From Zopfochytrium polystomum (Eukaryota > Chytridiomycota > Chytridiomycetes > Chytridiales > Chytridiaceae): a stretch of DNA of 64,000 bases. Below, piece after piece: positions 22,834 through 33,797 of this stretch (positions are counted from its first letter, which is position 1; every line of letters begins with the position of its first letter). The notes beneath the pieces are model-generated. The model made no database searches and was not told the DNA's origin. It saw nothing but the letters and a program-made list of their open reading frames with translations. Where the stretch lies: positions 62,001 through 126,000 of the forward strand of contig JAIVFJ010000093.1 of assembly GCA_025765615.1 (NCBI GenBank). Reading direction: 5' to 3'. The position numbers were made by a program, and so were the translations under genes.

Positions 22834-23310
22834 GCCTCCCCGATCCAAGAGCCGATCTTCCGTACATCAAAAAACACTCGTACTCACACACAACCGACAC
22901 CTAATTTCTTGTTGCTGCTATTGGGGCCTTTATCTTGTTTTATTTTTTTTTTTTATATACTTTTTCCGCACACAAGTTCCCCACAATTCGCAAACCTCTT
23001 TTCTTAAAACCTTTCAATAAGCACACCAACCCTCACCACGCCAATCCCTTAATAGAGACTATGCCTACCACAACGTGATTCCCTGCTGCCGTCTTTTGCC
23101 CAAGCGAAGGGGATTGAGTTTCCATCGACATTCATTCTTTCTCTGCTTCGGAAAGAAAAAAAAACAAAAACAAAAAATGGACCAAACGGCCATAAGCATG
23201 ACCACAACCCATCTCGCGACTCAGGGGACCCACAAACATGGCCAAAGCGAAACAAAAACGACAAAGAAAAAAAAACTGCGAAGCAAACGGCCCGCGCCCA
23301 CTTCATCCCA
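22834..23310. other. Convergent 3' intergenic region, no gene seen
   Basis: AT-rich 3' flanks of two convergent genes, with a T-tract near 22940-22955 and A-rich runs near 23155-23175 and 23265-23275. Confidence 0.6.
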
Positions 23311-24731
23311 TCACGCAGACGGCCCCGAGGCAACAGCCGCCGCCGCCAACTCGCTCTCGATCATGGCCTGCAGCAGCGCTAGGACCACCTCTTTGCCCCG
23401 CTGCACGGCCGCATCCGACGCGTCGTCGGGCACGTGGAGAAACACGACGCGCCGCCGTTTGTCCGGCTGGTGCACCCGCAAGTGCGCCAGCGACGAATAG
23501 TAGATAAAGTCGCACAGGTAGTGACCGGCGTCCCGAGACACTTTCATTTGAGAGTGCTTTTTGAGGAGGTACGCGGGTGAATGAGAGAGAGAGAGAGAGA
23601 GAGAGAGTGTGTGTGTGTGTGTGTGTTCAATGACGGAACGCAGAACAATCAGCACACACACAGGGGAAAGAAAAAAAAAAGAAGAAAAAAAAACTCTCAC
23701 CGGACAGAGCTCCCTCCACCTGCTCACGACCCCCTTCACATCAACGTCCGTCTCCAGCTCCGCGGGCAGGCCGTGCCAGATCCACCCGTCGCCCTCCTCC
23801 TTCCTCCGCTTCTCGTCCTCCAGTAGCTTGCCGTCCACGTCGGGCGAAAAGTACCCGTCGCGGTGGCCCAGCTGCTCCAGGTGGTACGTCGGGTCGCTAC
23901 CAGCCATCCCAATGTGCAGGGCGAGGTCGATGCGCGGCGGCGACGGCGACGGCGACGGCGGAGAAGTCGATGCAGCCGCAGCGTCGCTTGTGGATGATGG
24001 CGACGGCGGCGACCACAAGCGCGGGACGAGTGCGCGAACAACGTTGTAGCTGACGCGGACGGGTTCCGGGTGGACGACGATGCGCACGCGCGGTAACTTT
24101 GGGGCCGGCGGCGGCGGCGGGGGTGAAGCAGCGGACGCAGGCGACGCCGACGGAGCGGACTGGGATGGCGGCGACGAGGGAGGCGTTGCGACGACGGGCC
24201 GGGCGGGCGGCAGCGTTGCCGGGAGGCGCGCGGCGATTTCCCACGATGGGTTTACTGGGTAGTTGGTGCGGAACGGCTGGTCGAGTTGTTTAAGGTGTGA
24301 AAAAGGTTGGAAAAAGGGTGGGTGGCGGAGGGGTTAGAAATCGGCGGTGGGGCGGGGTCTGCTGACAGGTGCCGCTCGACTCCTTGCCAATCGCACAGCC
24401 CCCGACTCCGCTTTCCCACACCGCCCAACAACCCAATCCGTGCTGCTTGACTTACGCCGAATCCTGTCACGAGCACGGTGAAGACCTTGTCGTCGCCGCC
24501 GTCGTCGTCGGGGTTCTTTGCCGTTGCGCGATCCTCTCCAACAGCAGCAGCAGCTGCAGCGACAGTACCGGCGCCGCCAGCCTTCGCCTCATCCTCCTCC
24601 TCCTCCTTGCGGTCGCCCACCACAACCGACTGGGCGGTCACGGCGGCAGGAGCTGTTGGGACGGCTGCAGAGGGCGGCGTGCTGCTGCTGCTGCTAACAG
24701 TTTGGGTTGGTCGGGCACGTTCTTCTGGCAT
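23311..24731 (-). CDS. Pyroglutamyl-peptidase I (peptidase C15), three exons
   Basis: Exons 24456-24731, 23701-24276 and 23311-23556 join in phase 0 (donors GTAAGT and GTGAGA; acceptors CCAG and AAAAG) to give 365 residues. The enzyme removes N-terminal pyroglutamate from peptides in the cytosol. The opening VLVTGFG-PF...NPSWE motif spans the first junction. HIGMAG and YHLEQ carry the catalytic Glu (about residue 226), SRDAGHYLCDFIYYSSL the nucleophilic Cys (about 299) and VVFLHVP the His (about 325), so the triad is complete. Typical members are about 200-220 residues. The excess is an N-terminal Ala/acidic extension (about 85 residues) and Pro/Ser/Ala-rich insertions between the core strands. 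The second intron carries (GA)n(GT)n repeats. Confidence 0.92.
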
Positions 24732-25790
24732 GATTTGACTGTGGCTTGTGTTTGGTGGTTTCTTTTTTAGTGTTTTTCTTCTTTATTTTGACAACGACTA
24801 CCGGCTGGGGGCCCTACATAACTTGAGAATGCCGAAATCAAACAACCCCGATAACAGTCTACTGTTATACTTAGGGCGGCGTACTACTTGTATTTGATTG
24901 AAAGGGCTGCTGGAAGAAACACACATACGAAACGTGTCGCGTAAGTAAGGGAGCTTTAGTAGTCAAATAGTAAAACAAGCGACGAAGCGAACGAAAAGCA
25001 AGAAAGCGCTGTGAGGGTAGCACATGATTGGTTGGCACGACTACCTCACACACACGCATTGTGTGCTGGTGGCGGCGGCACGCAGAGAGAGACCAACTGG
25101 CAGAGAGACAGACAGACATGCACACACACACTCCCCAAGCACCGCGCGCCCACACACACACACGCACATACTCGCCCGCGCGTGCGCAGGGACCGGAACG
25201 GCAAAAGGGTGGTGAACGAACAAGCAATCGCGGTGAGCGCGGACGATATGGATCCACAGCGAAGGCGACTGAAACTCAGAGGGGGGGAAAGTAGAGAGAC
25301 CGGCGGGGAGAAGGAAGAAACTGACGGGGGCAGACGCGAAGAGCCTGGCGGACGGCGGATCGCATCCCTCTTCCACCTTACTCCGCCCCCCCCCTCCCCC
25401 TCCCCCGCCCCTCCATCCCCCCATCTCGCCTTTCACCCTCCGCACGCTGCGCGTTCCACTTGCCCTCTATCGTCTGCTGCGCTGGAGCGTGTAGTTGTGC
25501 CCTTGACAACTGACACGTGATCTAGCTGCATTTCACCCCGAAAAAATTTGCTCCAAAGACCAGGACTTAATCGTTCAACCATTCGACAGCAAGATTTCGG
25601 CAATAAGAGAAGGTGCAGTAAGTGGAACAATGTTTGTTGTACATTCAACATTGTCGTGAGAACGATAGTGGTGGAAGAAGAAGAGACAGTCTCCGTATGG
25701 CCTCAATATGAACAGCGGTGCGCATTTGATTCCGATTATTTATCCGTCTTGCTTTGCGTGGTATGTACTAACACACTACACTTTCCCGCT
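24732..25790. other. Intergenic region, no gene seen
   Basis: Upstream region of the minus-strand peptidase gene and left flank of the NLR-like pseudogene. CA/GA repeats occur at about 25045-25175 and a C-rich run at about 25385-25420. Frames are short or repeat-driven. Confidence 0.55.
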
Positions 25791-25802
25791 TGCCCGACTT
25801 AA

Positions 25803-28709
25803 GTCGTTCTCGCTGCAATTCATTCCTGATGAGTTGCGCATCCTGGTTCCTCAATCTGACTTGAAGAATGGTTCCCCTGTGGTACAACAATTCACTGCTG
25901 AGATTGAAGCCTCCAGGGCTGTGCTGGTTCTGCTGAGCAGGAGCTCATGGGCAGTAATGATTGACAATTTCACAAACTAGGTAAGCCTGAATATTTGTTA
26001 ATTCTTCTGTTTTGGTTTGTCCCAGGAGTTCCGGAAAAGTTAATGCGCTTGACCCGTAGAAGATTGATAGAGTGCTGGAGGATGTGAATCTTGCAATTAA
26101 ACTGAAGAAGCTGATTATTCCTCTCTGCATTAAATCACAAGTAGGTAGCGTTTGCGCTTAATGGTAGTATTCACTGATCAACGCTTTGGAAGGATGAGTC
26201 GGACTATTGTCATCCCCTGGAACAAGACATGACCACTTGTTCTGGTCCGAAATTTATCGAGCTGAGGCTTGCAATTCGAGAATTGGCAAAGATTCAAATG
26301 ACATACATTGACAACAAGGTGCCTGAGATATCCTTTTTTGCTATAATGACTATGCTGGATCCAGTTCATGCCTCAGCTTCTATTATTGCCAGCACCCGGA
26401 AGTCCCCAGCCGATTGCCACGCTGATTGGAGACTGATGAAGGACATTATGGCCAAGCTTGCATCTGCCAGCCACTGCATCATCAGTGGTATTAGTGGAGT
26501 TGGCAAGTCCACTGCTGCACAGCTGTTTGTTCAGTCCTCGTGTGGCAAATTGAGGCTTGGGGCCACTGGTGGTGCTGCGTTGGCCTTCAGTTCTTCGGTG
26601 TATGAAAAGGTCATTTGGATCAACGCTTCAACATACGAAACTGCTCTTGACAGCTTGCGCGCTGCTTTTGACACTGTGGAAGAAGACAAGATCCTCAAGG
26701 CTTTCAGATCTCAAATTGAAGTGGCAGCAAGGCCTCTGATGTTTGCCAGTGTGGATCCAAGTTCAGCTTATGGTGGTGACTTTTTTGGTGACATCGAGAT
26801 TTGAGCACCTTCCAGAGGGCGCCTTTGTCGCTGCGCTGGTGAACAGGAATCCCTCCAACTCTGAAGCGGTTGTGAAAGCGGAGTTGTGGACTTTGGAAAC
26901 TGTAAAAGAGTATCTGGCTGGACGTTGCCCAAACCTTGCCGCTGCAGTATCATCCTCATCCGGCCTTGATTCCTTGCTGCAGAAAATTGATGGATATCCC
27001 ATTCGCATCGAGCAGTTGATTGCCTACTACGAAACGGAATTGCCGTCGGCGCTTGAACTTGCAGGTCGATTGAATGCTATCTTGCAATGCACGGAAAACG
27101 CTTGGCATAGTTCCTTGGTGGAGCCCATGCGGTTAAGCTTGAGCTGAATGGAGAAGAATTCAGAAGGCAGGATCGCCATTTATCTCATGGGCTGCATCGG
27201 ATTTTTAGATGCGTCGAAGCTCCATCCTTGGATTTTGAAAGCCTGCATCGAAGAGATTGTGAAGCACCTGAACGCTGACGCACTTGAAATTGATGGTAGG
27301 TTTGTGCGCATCCTCTGTGCTGTCATCTTTGATAAACTGGCTGCAATTTCTCTCCTTTTATTTTTATCCCAGCTTCAGCCGTTGCTGGCTGGCGAAGCGG
27401 GGCTTGCTCAGACAGATTTTGACAGATGGCGTGTTTGCTGTCCCTCCACGAGACGATCATCAAAGAACAGACAAGCATTGTGACTTTATTGGATTTGAGC
27501 CCTTGTTACGGTCTGGCTTCCAAGGCTTACTTAAAAGTTATGGATAGGATGGGCGAGTTTTCGGAGCAACAAGCGAGAATGGTCTCGCATGCTCCGTTTT
27601 TGACTCGTTCCGCTCCGGACCATTGGACCGATGAACTATTCTTCCTTTACATCTTTGGAAGCGCAACTGGATCAGTTTTTCTTCAAGCTGAATGATACTA
27701 GAGAAAAGCTCTCCATTATTTTGAGGAAAGTGGAGGAGGCATTTGGAACTCGTCAGCACGCCGATGTGGCGGCACTCGTCGCCATCAGCCGGGCCAGTAC
27801 GGGAGGCCATTCGATATTTTCAAGTGTCTCTTTATATCAAAGAAAAACTTCTTCGAACTCGAGTCCATTCAAGTATGTCGGTTACTTTGAACGGAATGGG
27901 AGCCGCTGCGGACGCTCTGGGTCTGTACAAAAACGCCCTTCAGTGGTAGCAAGAATCTCTCGACATCAAGACCCAGCTCGCTGGAACGAGAATTGACGCT
28001 GACATAGCAATCATTCTGAACAATCTGGGAAGGATCGCCGACAGCCTTGGAAACTACTCGCAGCTCAAAAGTACTACCAGGAATCCCGCAGATTGAAGAA
28101 AAAGTTCCCGGGACGAGACTTAACGCCATTGAAATGTCACCAAGAAGCCCTCTACATTTACGAAAAAGTCCTTTGCACGCGAGTTCACCGACGCGTCGCA
28201 ACCACGCTGAACAACATTGGCGCGGTTGCCGAGAGCATTGGATTTGACGAAGGCCATTAAGCACTACCAACAGTCGCTCACCATCAAAGTGCAAGTGTAC
28301 GGCACCAAAGTGCACAGCGACGTCGCGGCGACCCTGAACAACATGGAGTCAGCGGCGGACAGCCAAGGCCAGTACGCGGCGGCTCTCGGGTTCTACGAGG
28401 CGCTTACGGGACGCGGCTGCACGCAAACGTCAATCTTGAACAACATGGGCGCGGCGGAAGAAAATCAGGACGACCACGAAGCCGCGCTTCAGTACTGCAG
28501 GGAGTCGCTGGAGATCAAGGAGAAGCTGTTTAGGACGAGGTTGCACCCGGACGTGGCAATGTCGCTGTGTTCGATCGGGAACATCTAATTTAACCAGCAG
28601 AAGCCGAAGGAGGCGGTATCATTCCTTGAAGAGTCACTAAAGATCTTTAAGGAGGTAACACCGGATAATCCTATCGTACCGCTCGTCGAAGAGAGGCTGT
28701 CGCAATGCT
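25803..28709 (+). pseudogene. Decayed NLR-like gene: TIR-like, NB-ARC and TPR segments
   Basis: Pieces in correct order occupy all three plus frames. 25803-25980 encodes LRILVPQSDLKNG...FTAEIEASRAVLVLLSRSSWA, which fits the central TIR pattern. After an intron (GTAAGC...CCCAG) LEDVNLAIKLKKLIIPLCIK follows, with a stop just upstream. About 26400-26810 carries Walker A (GISGVGKSTAAQLF); after a frame change LVTSRFEHLPEGAF (RNBS-B-like) and DGYPIRIEQLI (GLPL-like) follow to 27147. A stop separates EKNSEGRIAIYLMGCIGF. From about 27640 to 28709 TPR units of the YRESLEIKEKLFRTRLHPDVA type repeat across several frames. I count at least four stops or frame shifts not explained by splicing. Base composition is less GC-rich than neighbouring genes. 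TIR is the least certain part; NB-ARC and TPR are clear. Confidence 0.7.
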
Positions 28710-29086
28710 GATTGGGGATGCGGGAAGGGAAAAGGTGTCCTCGTGCAAGATAACGCTCTCGAGTGTCTCCTCTTTCTTCGTGTGTGCACGTTCTCCTTTG
28801 GTGCCTGTTTCTTCGTGTGGTTGTGATTTTTTCTGCCTTCCTTCTCGGCGTCGGGCGGTCAAACAAGCGAACACACCCCGTTCTTGTTCTTGTGTTTTGT
28901 GGTTGTGAATCAAGTAAAACTGGTGCTGCACGTGGAGCGGGAGCGGCAGCGGCAGCGGGAGCGAACGCGGCGGCGGGAGCGCGGGTGGGCGGAAGCGGCA
29001 GCGGCGGGAGCGATGGACGTTTTGGCCACCCAGCCAATTGACGGGATCTCGTATTTTTGTGCCCGACGAGGACGGCTCTTTCCCCG

Positions 29087-30892
29087 ATGGCGTCCCCAGC
29101 GGCCACCGACAGCAACAGTGCACCCTCCCCCACCGCCACGACCATCTTTACCAATGGCCGATTCTTCATCTCAGCAGATTCCTTCAAGAGAACAACAACT
29201 GCAACAACAGGCAGCCCTGGAAGCGTTCACCCAGAGCCGGCGCCCCAGGCCTCGTTCGCTGATTGCATGATTACAACCGACTCAAAGATTGCGTTCGTCG
29301 GTCCCACCGACCACCCTGCCGTCGCTGGCGCCCTTGCTGCTGGCGCCAGCACAGTCGACCTCGGCGGCCGCATCGTGCTCCCCGGCTTCGTGGACGGCCA
29401 CATGCATCTCATGCTAATGGGTCAGTTCCTGAAAGCCGTAGACCTCGGCAAGTGCAAAAACCTAGACGGCATCCGATCCACCATTCGCACGTGGGCGGCA
29501 GCGCACCCGGCCGCCGAGCGGATCGTCTGCCGCGGGTGGATGCACTCGATGACGGACGGGGCGGCGCTGGCCTCGATGCTGGAGGACTTGGACGCGCGGC
29601 CGATCTACGTCAGCGCCAAGGACCTGCACTCGACGTGGTGCAGCTGGGCCGCGCTCGCGGAGCTGGGCGTCGACGCGGCGACCCCGGAAGTCCCGGGCGG
29701 CTCGATCGCGCGCGACGCCGGTGGCAACCCGACCGGCCTCCTCAGCGAGGCCGCCAACATCAACCTCGTGTGGCCCCACCTCGCCCGCATCGCCACCCTC
29801 GACGAGCGCATCGAGCGGCTCGAGGCCGCGTTTGCTGAGTACACCGCATCCGGGTACACCGGCCTCGTCGACATGGCGATGGACGAGACGGCGTGGGAGG
29901 CCGTCCAGGCGCTCCTGAAGCGCCGCGCCGCGCGCGGCGACCCGCCGCCGCCGTGCCGCCTCGCCGCGCACTGGCTGGTCGCTCCCAAGGGCACCGACGC
30001 CGCGGCCGAGGCCGCCCACTTCGCCCAAGTTGACCGCGCGGCGGCGCTCCGCGACCAGTTCAACCTCACGACGTCCCCGGCGTGCCGCATCGCGGGCATC
30101 AAGCTCATCTGCGACGGCGTCATCGACGCCTGCACCGCCGCGCTCTCGGAGCCCTACACGTCCGCCCCGCACACCTCGGGCGGCGATCCGCTGTGGCCGC
30201 GCGCGGCGCTGCTCCCTGTCGTCCGCCGCGCGGCGCAGCACGGCCTGCAGATCGCGCTGCACGCGATCGGCGACGCCGCCATCACCACCGCGATCGACGT
30301 GCTCGAAGAAACCGCGGCCGCCGCGTCCGCCGGAGGAACGCACGCGCCGCCGCACCGGCCGCGGATCGAGCACCTCGAGCTCGCGAGCGCGCGCGACGCG
30401 GCGCGGCTGGGGGCGCTGGGGATCACGGCGTCGATCCAGCCGGCGCACGCGGACCCGTGGGTGCTGCGGGCGTGGCCGGCGCTGCTCGGGGCGTCGCGCT
30501 GCGGGCGGGCGTTCGCGTACGGCGAGTTCCACGCGTGCGGGGCGCCGCTGGCGCTCGGGTCGGACGCGCCGACGGCGCCGCACGGCGTGTGGGGAGCATG
30601 GCACACGGCCGTCACGCGTGCCAGCGCCCGCGAGCCGGCGTACGCTGTGCGCGTCAACGAGCGGTTCCGCCTGGACGTTGCCACCGTCGCCGCCGCGCAG
30701 ACCGCCGGCGCCGCGTACAGCTGCTGTCTCGACGGCGTCGCTGGCAGGCTGGAGCGGGGCCTGAGCGCGGACTTTGTCGTCGTCGACTTGGAGTGGGCCG
30801 CGGACTCCGTCGCCCGCGGCCGCGTGCTCGAGACGTGGTTCGAGGGGCGCAAAGTGTTTGACGCCGCCGCCGCCGGAGGGCAGCCCGTCTGA
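29087..30892 (+). CDS. YtcJ-like metal-dependent amidohydrolase (amidohydrolase 3 family)
   Basis: Intact single-exon frame of 601 residues from ATG 29087 (upstream in-frame codons include no ATG). IFTNGRFF and the N-terminal strands lead to the metal motif LPGFVDGHMHLMLMG. GWMH, KDLHSTW, then IKLICDGVID, LQIALHAIGDAA, RIEHLE and the late LALGSDAPTAP complete the TIM-barrel metal and active-site order of this family. The C-terminal LERGLSADFVVVDLEW segment is the usual second sandwich domain. Family members hydrolyse amide or related bonds, but substrates are mostly unknown and nothing here narrows it. No signal peptide is evident, so cytosolic location is likely. It starts about 380 bp after the NLR-like pseudogene. 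Confidence 0.88.
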   Translation: MASPAATDSNSAPSPTATTIFTNGRFFISADSFKRTTTATTGSPGSVHPEPAPQASFADCMITTDSKIAFVGPTDHPAVAGALAAGASTVDLGGRIVLPGFVDGHMHLMLMGQFLKAVDLGKCKNLDGIRSTIRTWAAAHPAAERIVCRGWMHSMTDGAALASMLEDLDARPIYVSAKDLHSTWCSWAALAELGVDAATPEVPGGSIARDAGGNPTGLLSEAANINLVWPHLARIATLDERIERLEAAFAEYTASGYTGLVDMAMDETAWEAVQALLKRRAARGDPPPPCRLAAHWLVAPKGTDAAAEAAHFAQVDRAAALRDQFNLTTSPACRIAGIKLICDGVIDACTAALSEPYTSAPHTSGGDPLWPRAALLPVVRRAAQHGLQIALHAIGDAAITTAIDVLEETAAAASAGGTHAPPHRPRIEHLELASARDAARLGALGITASIQPAHADPWVLRAWPALLGASRCGRAFAYGEFHACGAPLALGSDAPTAPHGVWGAWHTAVTRASAREPAYAVRVNERFRLDVATVAAAQTAGAAYSCCLDGVAGRLERGLSADFVVVDLEWAADSVARGRVLETWFEGRKVFDAAAAGGQPV

Positions 30893-31113
30893 CGTTTCGA
30901 ATCTACAAGGAGCATGCCCGGGCGAAGTGGGAAGGAGTTGAAAGGAAACCGGTCGAACGGATGGGCGGCGGTGGGGTCCTCTTCATTTGTCAAACTCGGC
31001 CTCTGCAACTTTGTTTCCGAAATAGAGAGAGGGACTCAATGCTCCCCAATGCAAAACCCTTCGATACGAACACCCCAAACTTTTTTTGCAAGAAGCGCAC
31101 CGCGTTCTCCTCC

Positions 31114-33119
31114 TCACTCACTCTCCAACAGAAATGCATAGCTCTCCTTTGCGTGCCTGTCCAGGCACTGGCAGGCTTCGCACGTTGGCCCGTTATTCGG
31201 CCCGCACCAGCCGTCGCAGGCCGCGTTGCGTCTCAGGCACTCCGATTTCCTTCCACACATAAACCGTCCGACGCCGTCGATGCGGCGTGCAGGCGCGCCG
31301 TCCCTGTTCACGAGATACCCCACCGGCAGTCGTCGCGCCTCGAGGTCCAGGCGTTGACACGAGGGGCAGTTTTCGCCTGTGATTGGGGGTTGGGGGAAGG
31401 GGGAGGGAATAGGGTATAGCGCCTTAGTCCATTGATTTAAGGAAGGGAAACTGTCTCTCCCGCTGTGACTACCGTTGGTTGGACCGCAGTACCCGTCCGT
31501 GCAGGGAAAATCTCCTGGCATCGCTCGGCCGCAGTAGTATTTTCCGGTGCTGCCCAGCCTGCAAGCGAGCCCGCCTTCGCCCAGCGTTTGGCAGGGGTCC
31601 CGGAACGCGGTCGCCTCGCGCCCCCCGGCGCTGGAAGAAGCCGCGGCTTGCCGCTTCGACGCGCCGTCTTGGATCGCAAACTTGAAGCCTGTTTCGAGCC
31701 CGCGCGTGTGAGTCGGTGTGAGACAAACCTCTCGCATCCCGCTCAACAGGCAAACCCACCAAGCATGATTCGAACCATCCTCAGCGACCCTTCGGGCGAC
31801 TGCTCCACGGCATCCGCGAGGTGATTATCGACGACGTGGCGCCACACGCGCTTCGTCTCCAACTGCTGGCCGCACCCTGGGTGCGGGCACGTCACCGCGG
31901 CTCCAGGATGGCAGCGCACCTGGTGTTGCGCGTACTCCGAGCTCGCCATGTCTCGCGCGCAGACGACGCACGTGACGATCGTCTTGTGCGCGATTCGCTG
32001 CACTGCCTTGTTTGGACGGTAGCTTGCCCGGCGGTGGTCAGTTTGCGGAGATGAAAAGGAAAAAATAAGACAAAAGGAGAAAAGAGAAAAAGAAAAAGGA
32101 AGAAGGAGAACCATCATCAAAGTGCAAGTGTGAAACGCCCCCCCGTGAGTGCTTACCGCAGGGGTGATGACCGACAGAGGCAGCAGTTCTCTAGCGGGAG
32201 GATACACCTGTTGCAAAAGAGCGCTTTGCAGCACAGCGTTTCTTGAGCGTAGTAGACCACCTCCAAGCAGACCTAACGGAAGGACGGCGGCGAGGTTAGG
32301 CGTCTTCATCTCGAACGAACCCACACCGTCCCACGAGCGATCCATCACTCACCGCACAGCTCAGATTATCGTCCAAATCGTGCGATTCATAGCCTGTCTC
32401 GCAAAGATGAGCATACTGGGGAGCGTTGCAAAGGAAAGTGAATTTCCCTGACCTAGCATGCGACGAGCGACCTTCGCTGAAACCCTCGGCGACAGCTCCG
32501 CAACGGCGCCCAGGTGGTCAGACACAACGTGGAGCCAAAGCCGGTGAATCTCGGGGCGTTCTCCGCACGCTGGAAGCGGGCAGGCGAGGAACCCCAGGGC
32601 GGGGCAGGCGAGCCGATGGTGGTCCATGCGGGAGCGTTCCATGGTTTCGCCGCACTCTTCGCAGGCGGCCGGGGCCCGGTCGGCCATGCGCTGGACGGCC
32701 ATGTTTGGACGGTACCTGGTTGATCGCACAATTAGAATGATAAAAAAAGTGGGCATCGGCAGGTGAAAAGGGGTCTGCGCATCCGATACCTGAGTGGAGA
32801 CTTTCGGCAGAGGGAACACACTATCAGACGGTCGATGCACTGGCGGCAGAACAGCTGGTTGCAGCATTCCGTCTCTTGGGCATCGGAGACGACTTCCAGG
32901 CAGACCTTTTTGTTTTCAAAATGGGTAAGAGAAGGAGGGGTTGGAGGTGAGATCATTGGTCAACCAGTCTGCGGCCCGTGCGCTGCTTTGAAGTGAGCGA
33001 GCGGTGAGCTCCCAGCCCGACGATCGTGGATGAGAGAAACGCACAGGGCAAACGAGGTCTGGATCGGGCGCTGGTGTGGCTGCGCCACCGCCGGCGGGGG
33101 AAATCCCAGCCGACATCAT
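31114..33119 (-). CDS. Protein with two tandem RING/zinc-finger modules and two CGPxNG Cys motifs
   Basis: Eight exons (33045-33119, 32790-32905, 32453-32715, 32353-32393, 32157-32272, 31760-32022, 31473-31688, 31114-31376) join with consistent phases to 450 residues. Module 1 reads LVCP|VCLEVVSDAQETECC, LFCRQCI, CSLCRKSPLRYRPNMAVQRM, then Cys/His pairs ending HVVSDHL...RRMLG. Module 2 repeats this (LSCA|VCLEVVYYAQETLCC, LFCNRCI, CCLCRSSPLRYRPNKAVQRI...RIMLG). The corresponding exons have identical lengths (116 and 263 bases) and phases, showing a recent internal duplication. RING with following zinc fingers suggests E3 ubiquitin ligase activity of TRAF/SIAH-like type (inference). The C-terminus carries DGYCGPTNGENCPSCQRLD and DGWCGPNNGPTCEACQCLD. 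An alternative is two separate genes, the upstream one reading through to a stop at 32361, but the downstream module would then lack a start codon. Confidence 0.65.
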
Positions 33120-33421
33120 GGTGCTTTTCTTTTTGTCGAGTCGAAAAATTGCGGAACGCTCGACAGCCATTTAAACGCAGAGCACTTGCACTTCCAGCGC
33201 TGAGTGGTTTCCAGCACTCTGCGTCCCAGCGCAGGACCCAAACACTTCCACAAGCTATTTCACCAACATCTCTCTGCAAGCAAAAGAGCAGATACAACAA
33301 GGATGGCTTCGAGCTTTCCTAGCTACAAAGGCCGCATTCTCTGATGGCCTTTGTCGAGTTGGCAGCGGCAGAGTCAATCCAATTAAGGAGGGAAACAATA
33401 TTGTGACATACACGCACAGAA

Positions 33422-33444
33422 CTCTCTCTCTCTCTGTATCTCTA

Positions 33445-33498
<54 letters not shown>

Positions 33499-33525
33499 TG
33501 TTTCTTTCTCTCTCTCTCTCTCTTG
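33422..33525. repeat. (CT)n microsatellite
   Basis: Long CT repeat with few interruptions in the 678-bp divergent spacer between the RING/zinc-finger gene (minus) and the membrane protease gene (plus). T- and A-rich runs follow at 33686-33770. Confidence 0.9.
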
Positions 33526-33797
33526 CATGGTGCTGCTGGCCGAGTGTCTACTCGCAACTGGGAAGGTTCGCCTTGTGCAGGAGAGAGGTGAATAAAATGG
33601 CCTCCGTTTTTTTCTTGTTGTGTTTGTTGAAGTTGGAAGAGGCCAGGACAAGGAGTTTTGACTTCGCCCAAAATGGACAGGGCAAAAAAAAAAAGAAAAA
33701 AAGATAATTGAAAGTAAAAAAGGAAAGAACGAAGACAAGAGCTTTTTTTTTTCCTTTTTTTTTTTTGCTTCCTTTCTGCAGTTTGTCTTGAAGCGTG

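Noticed and set aside
29462..30604. 380-residue minus frame within the amidohydrolase
   Set aside because: Arg-rich antisense shadow. The plus frame carries all metal-binding motifs.
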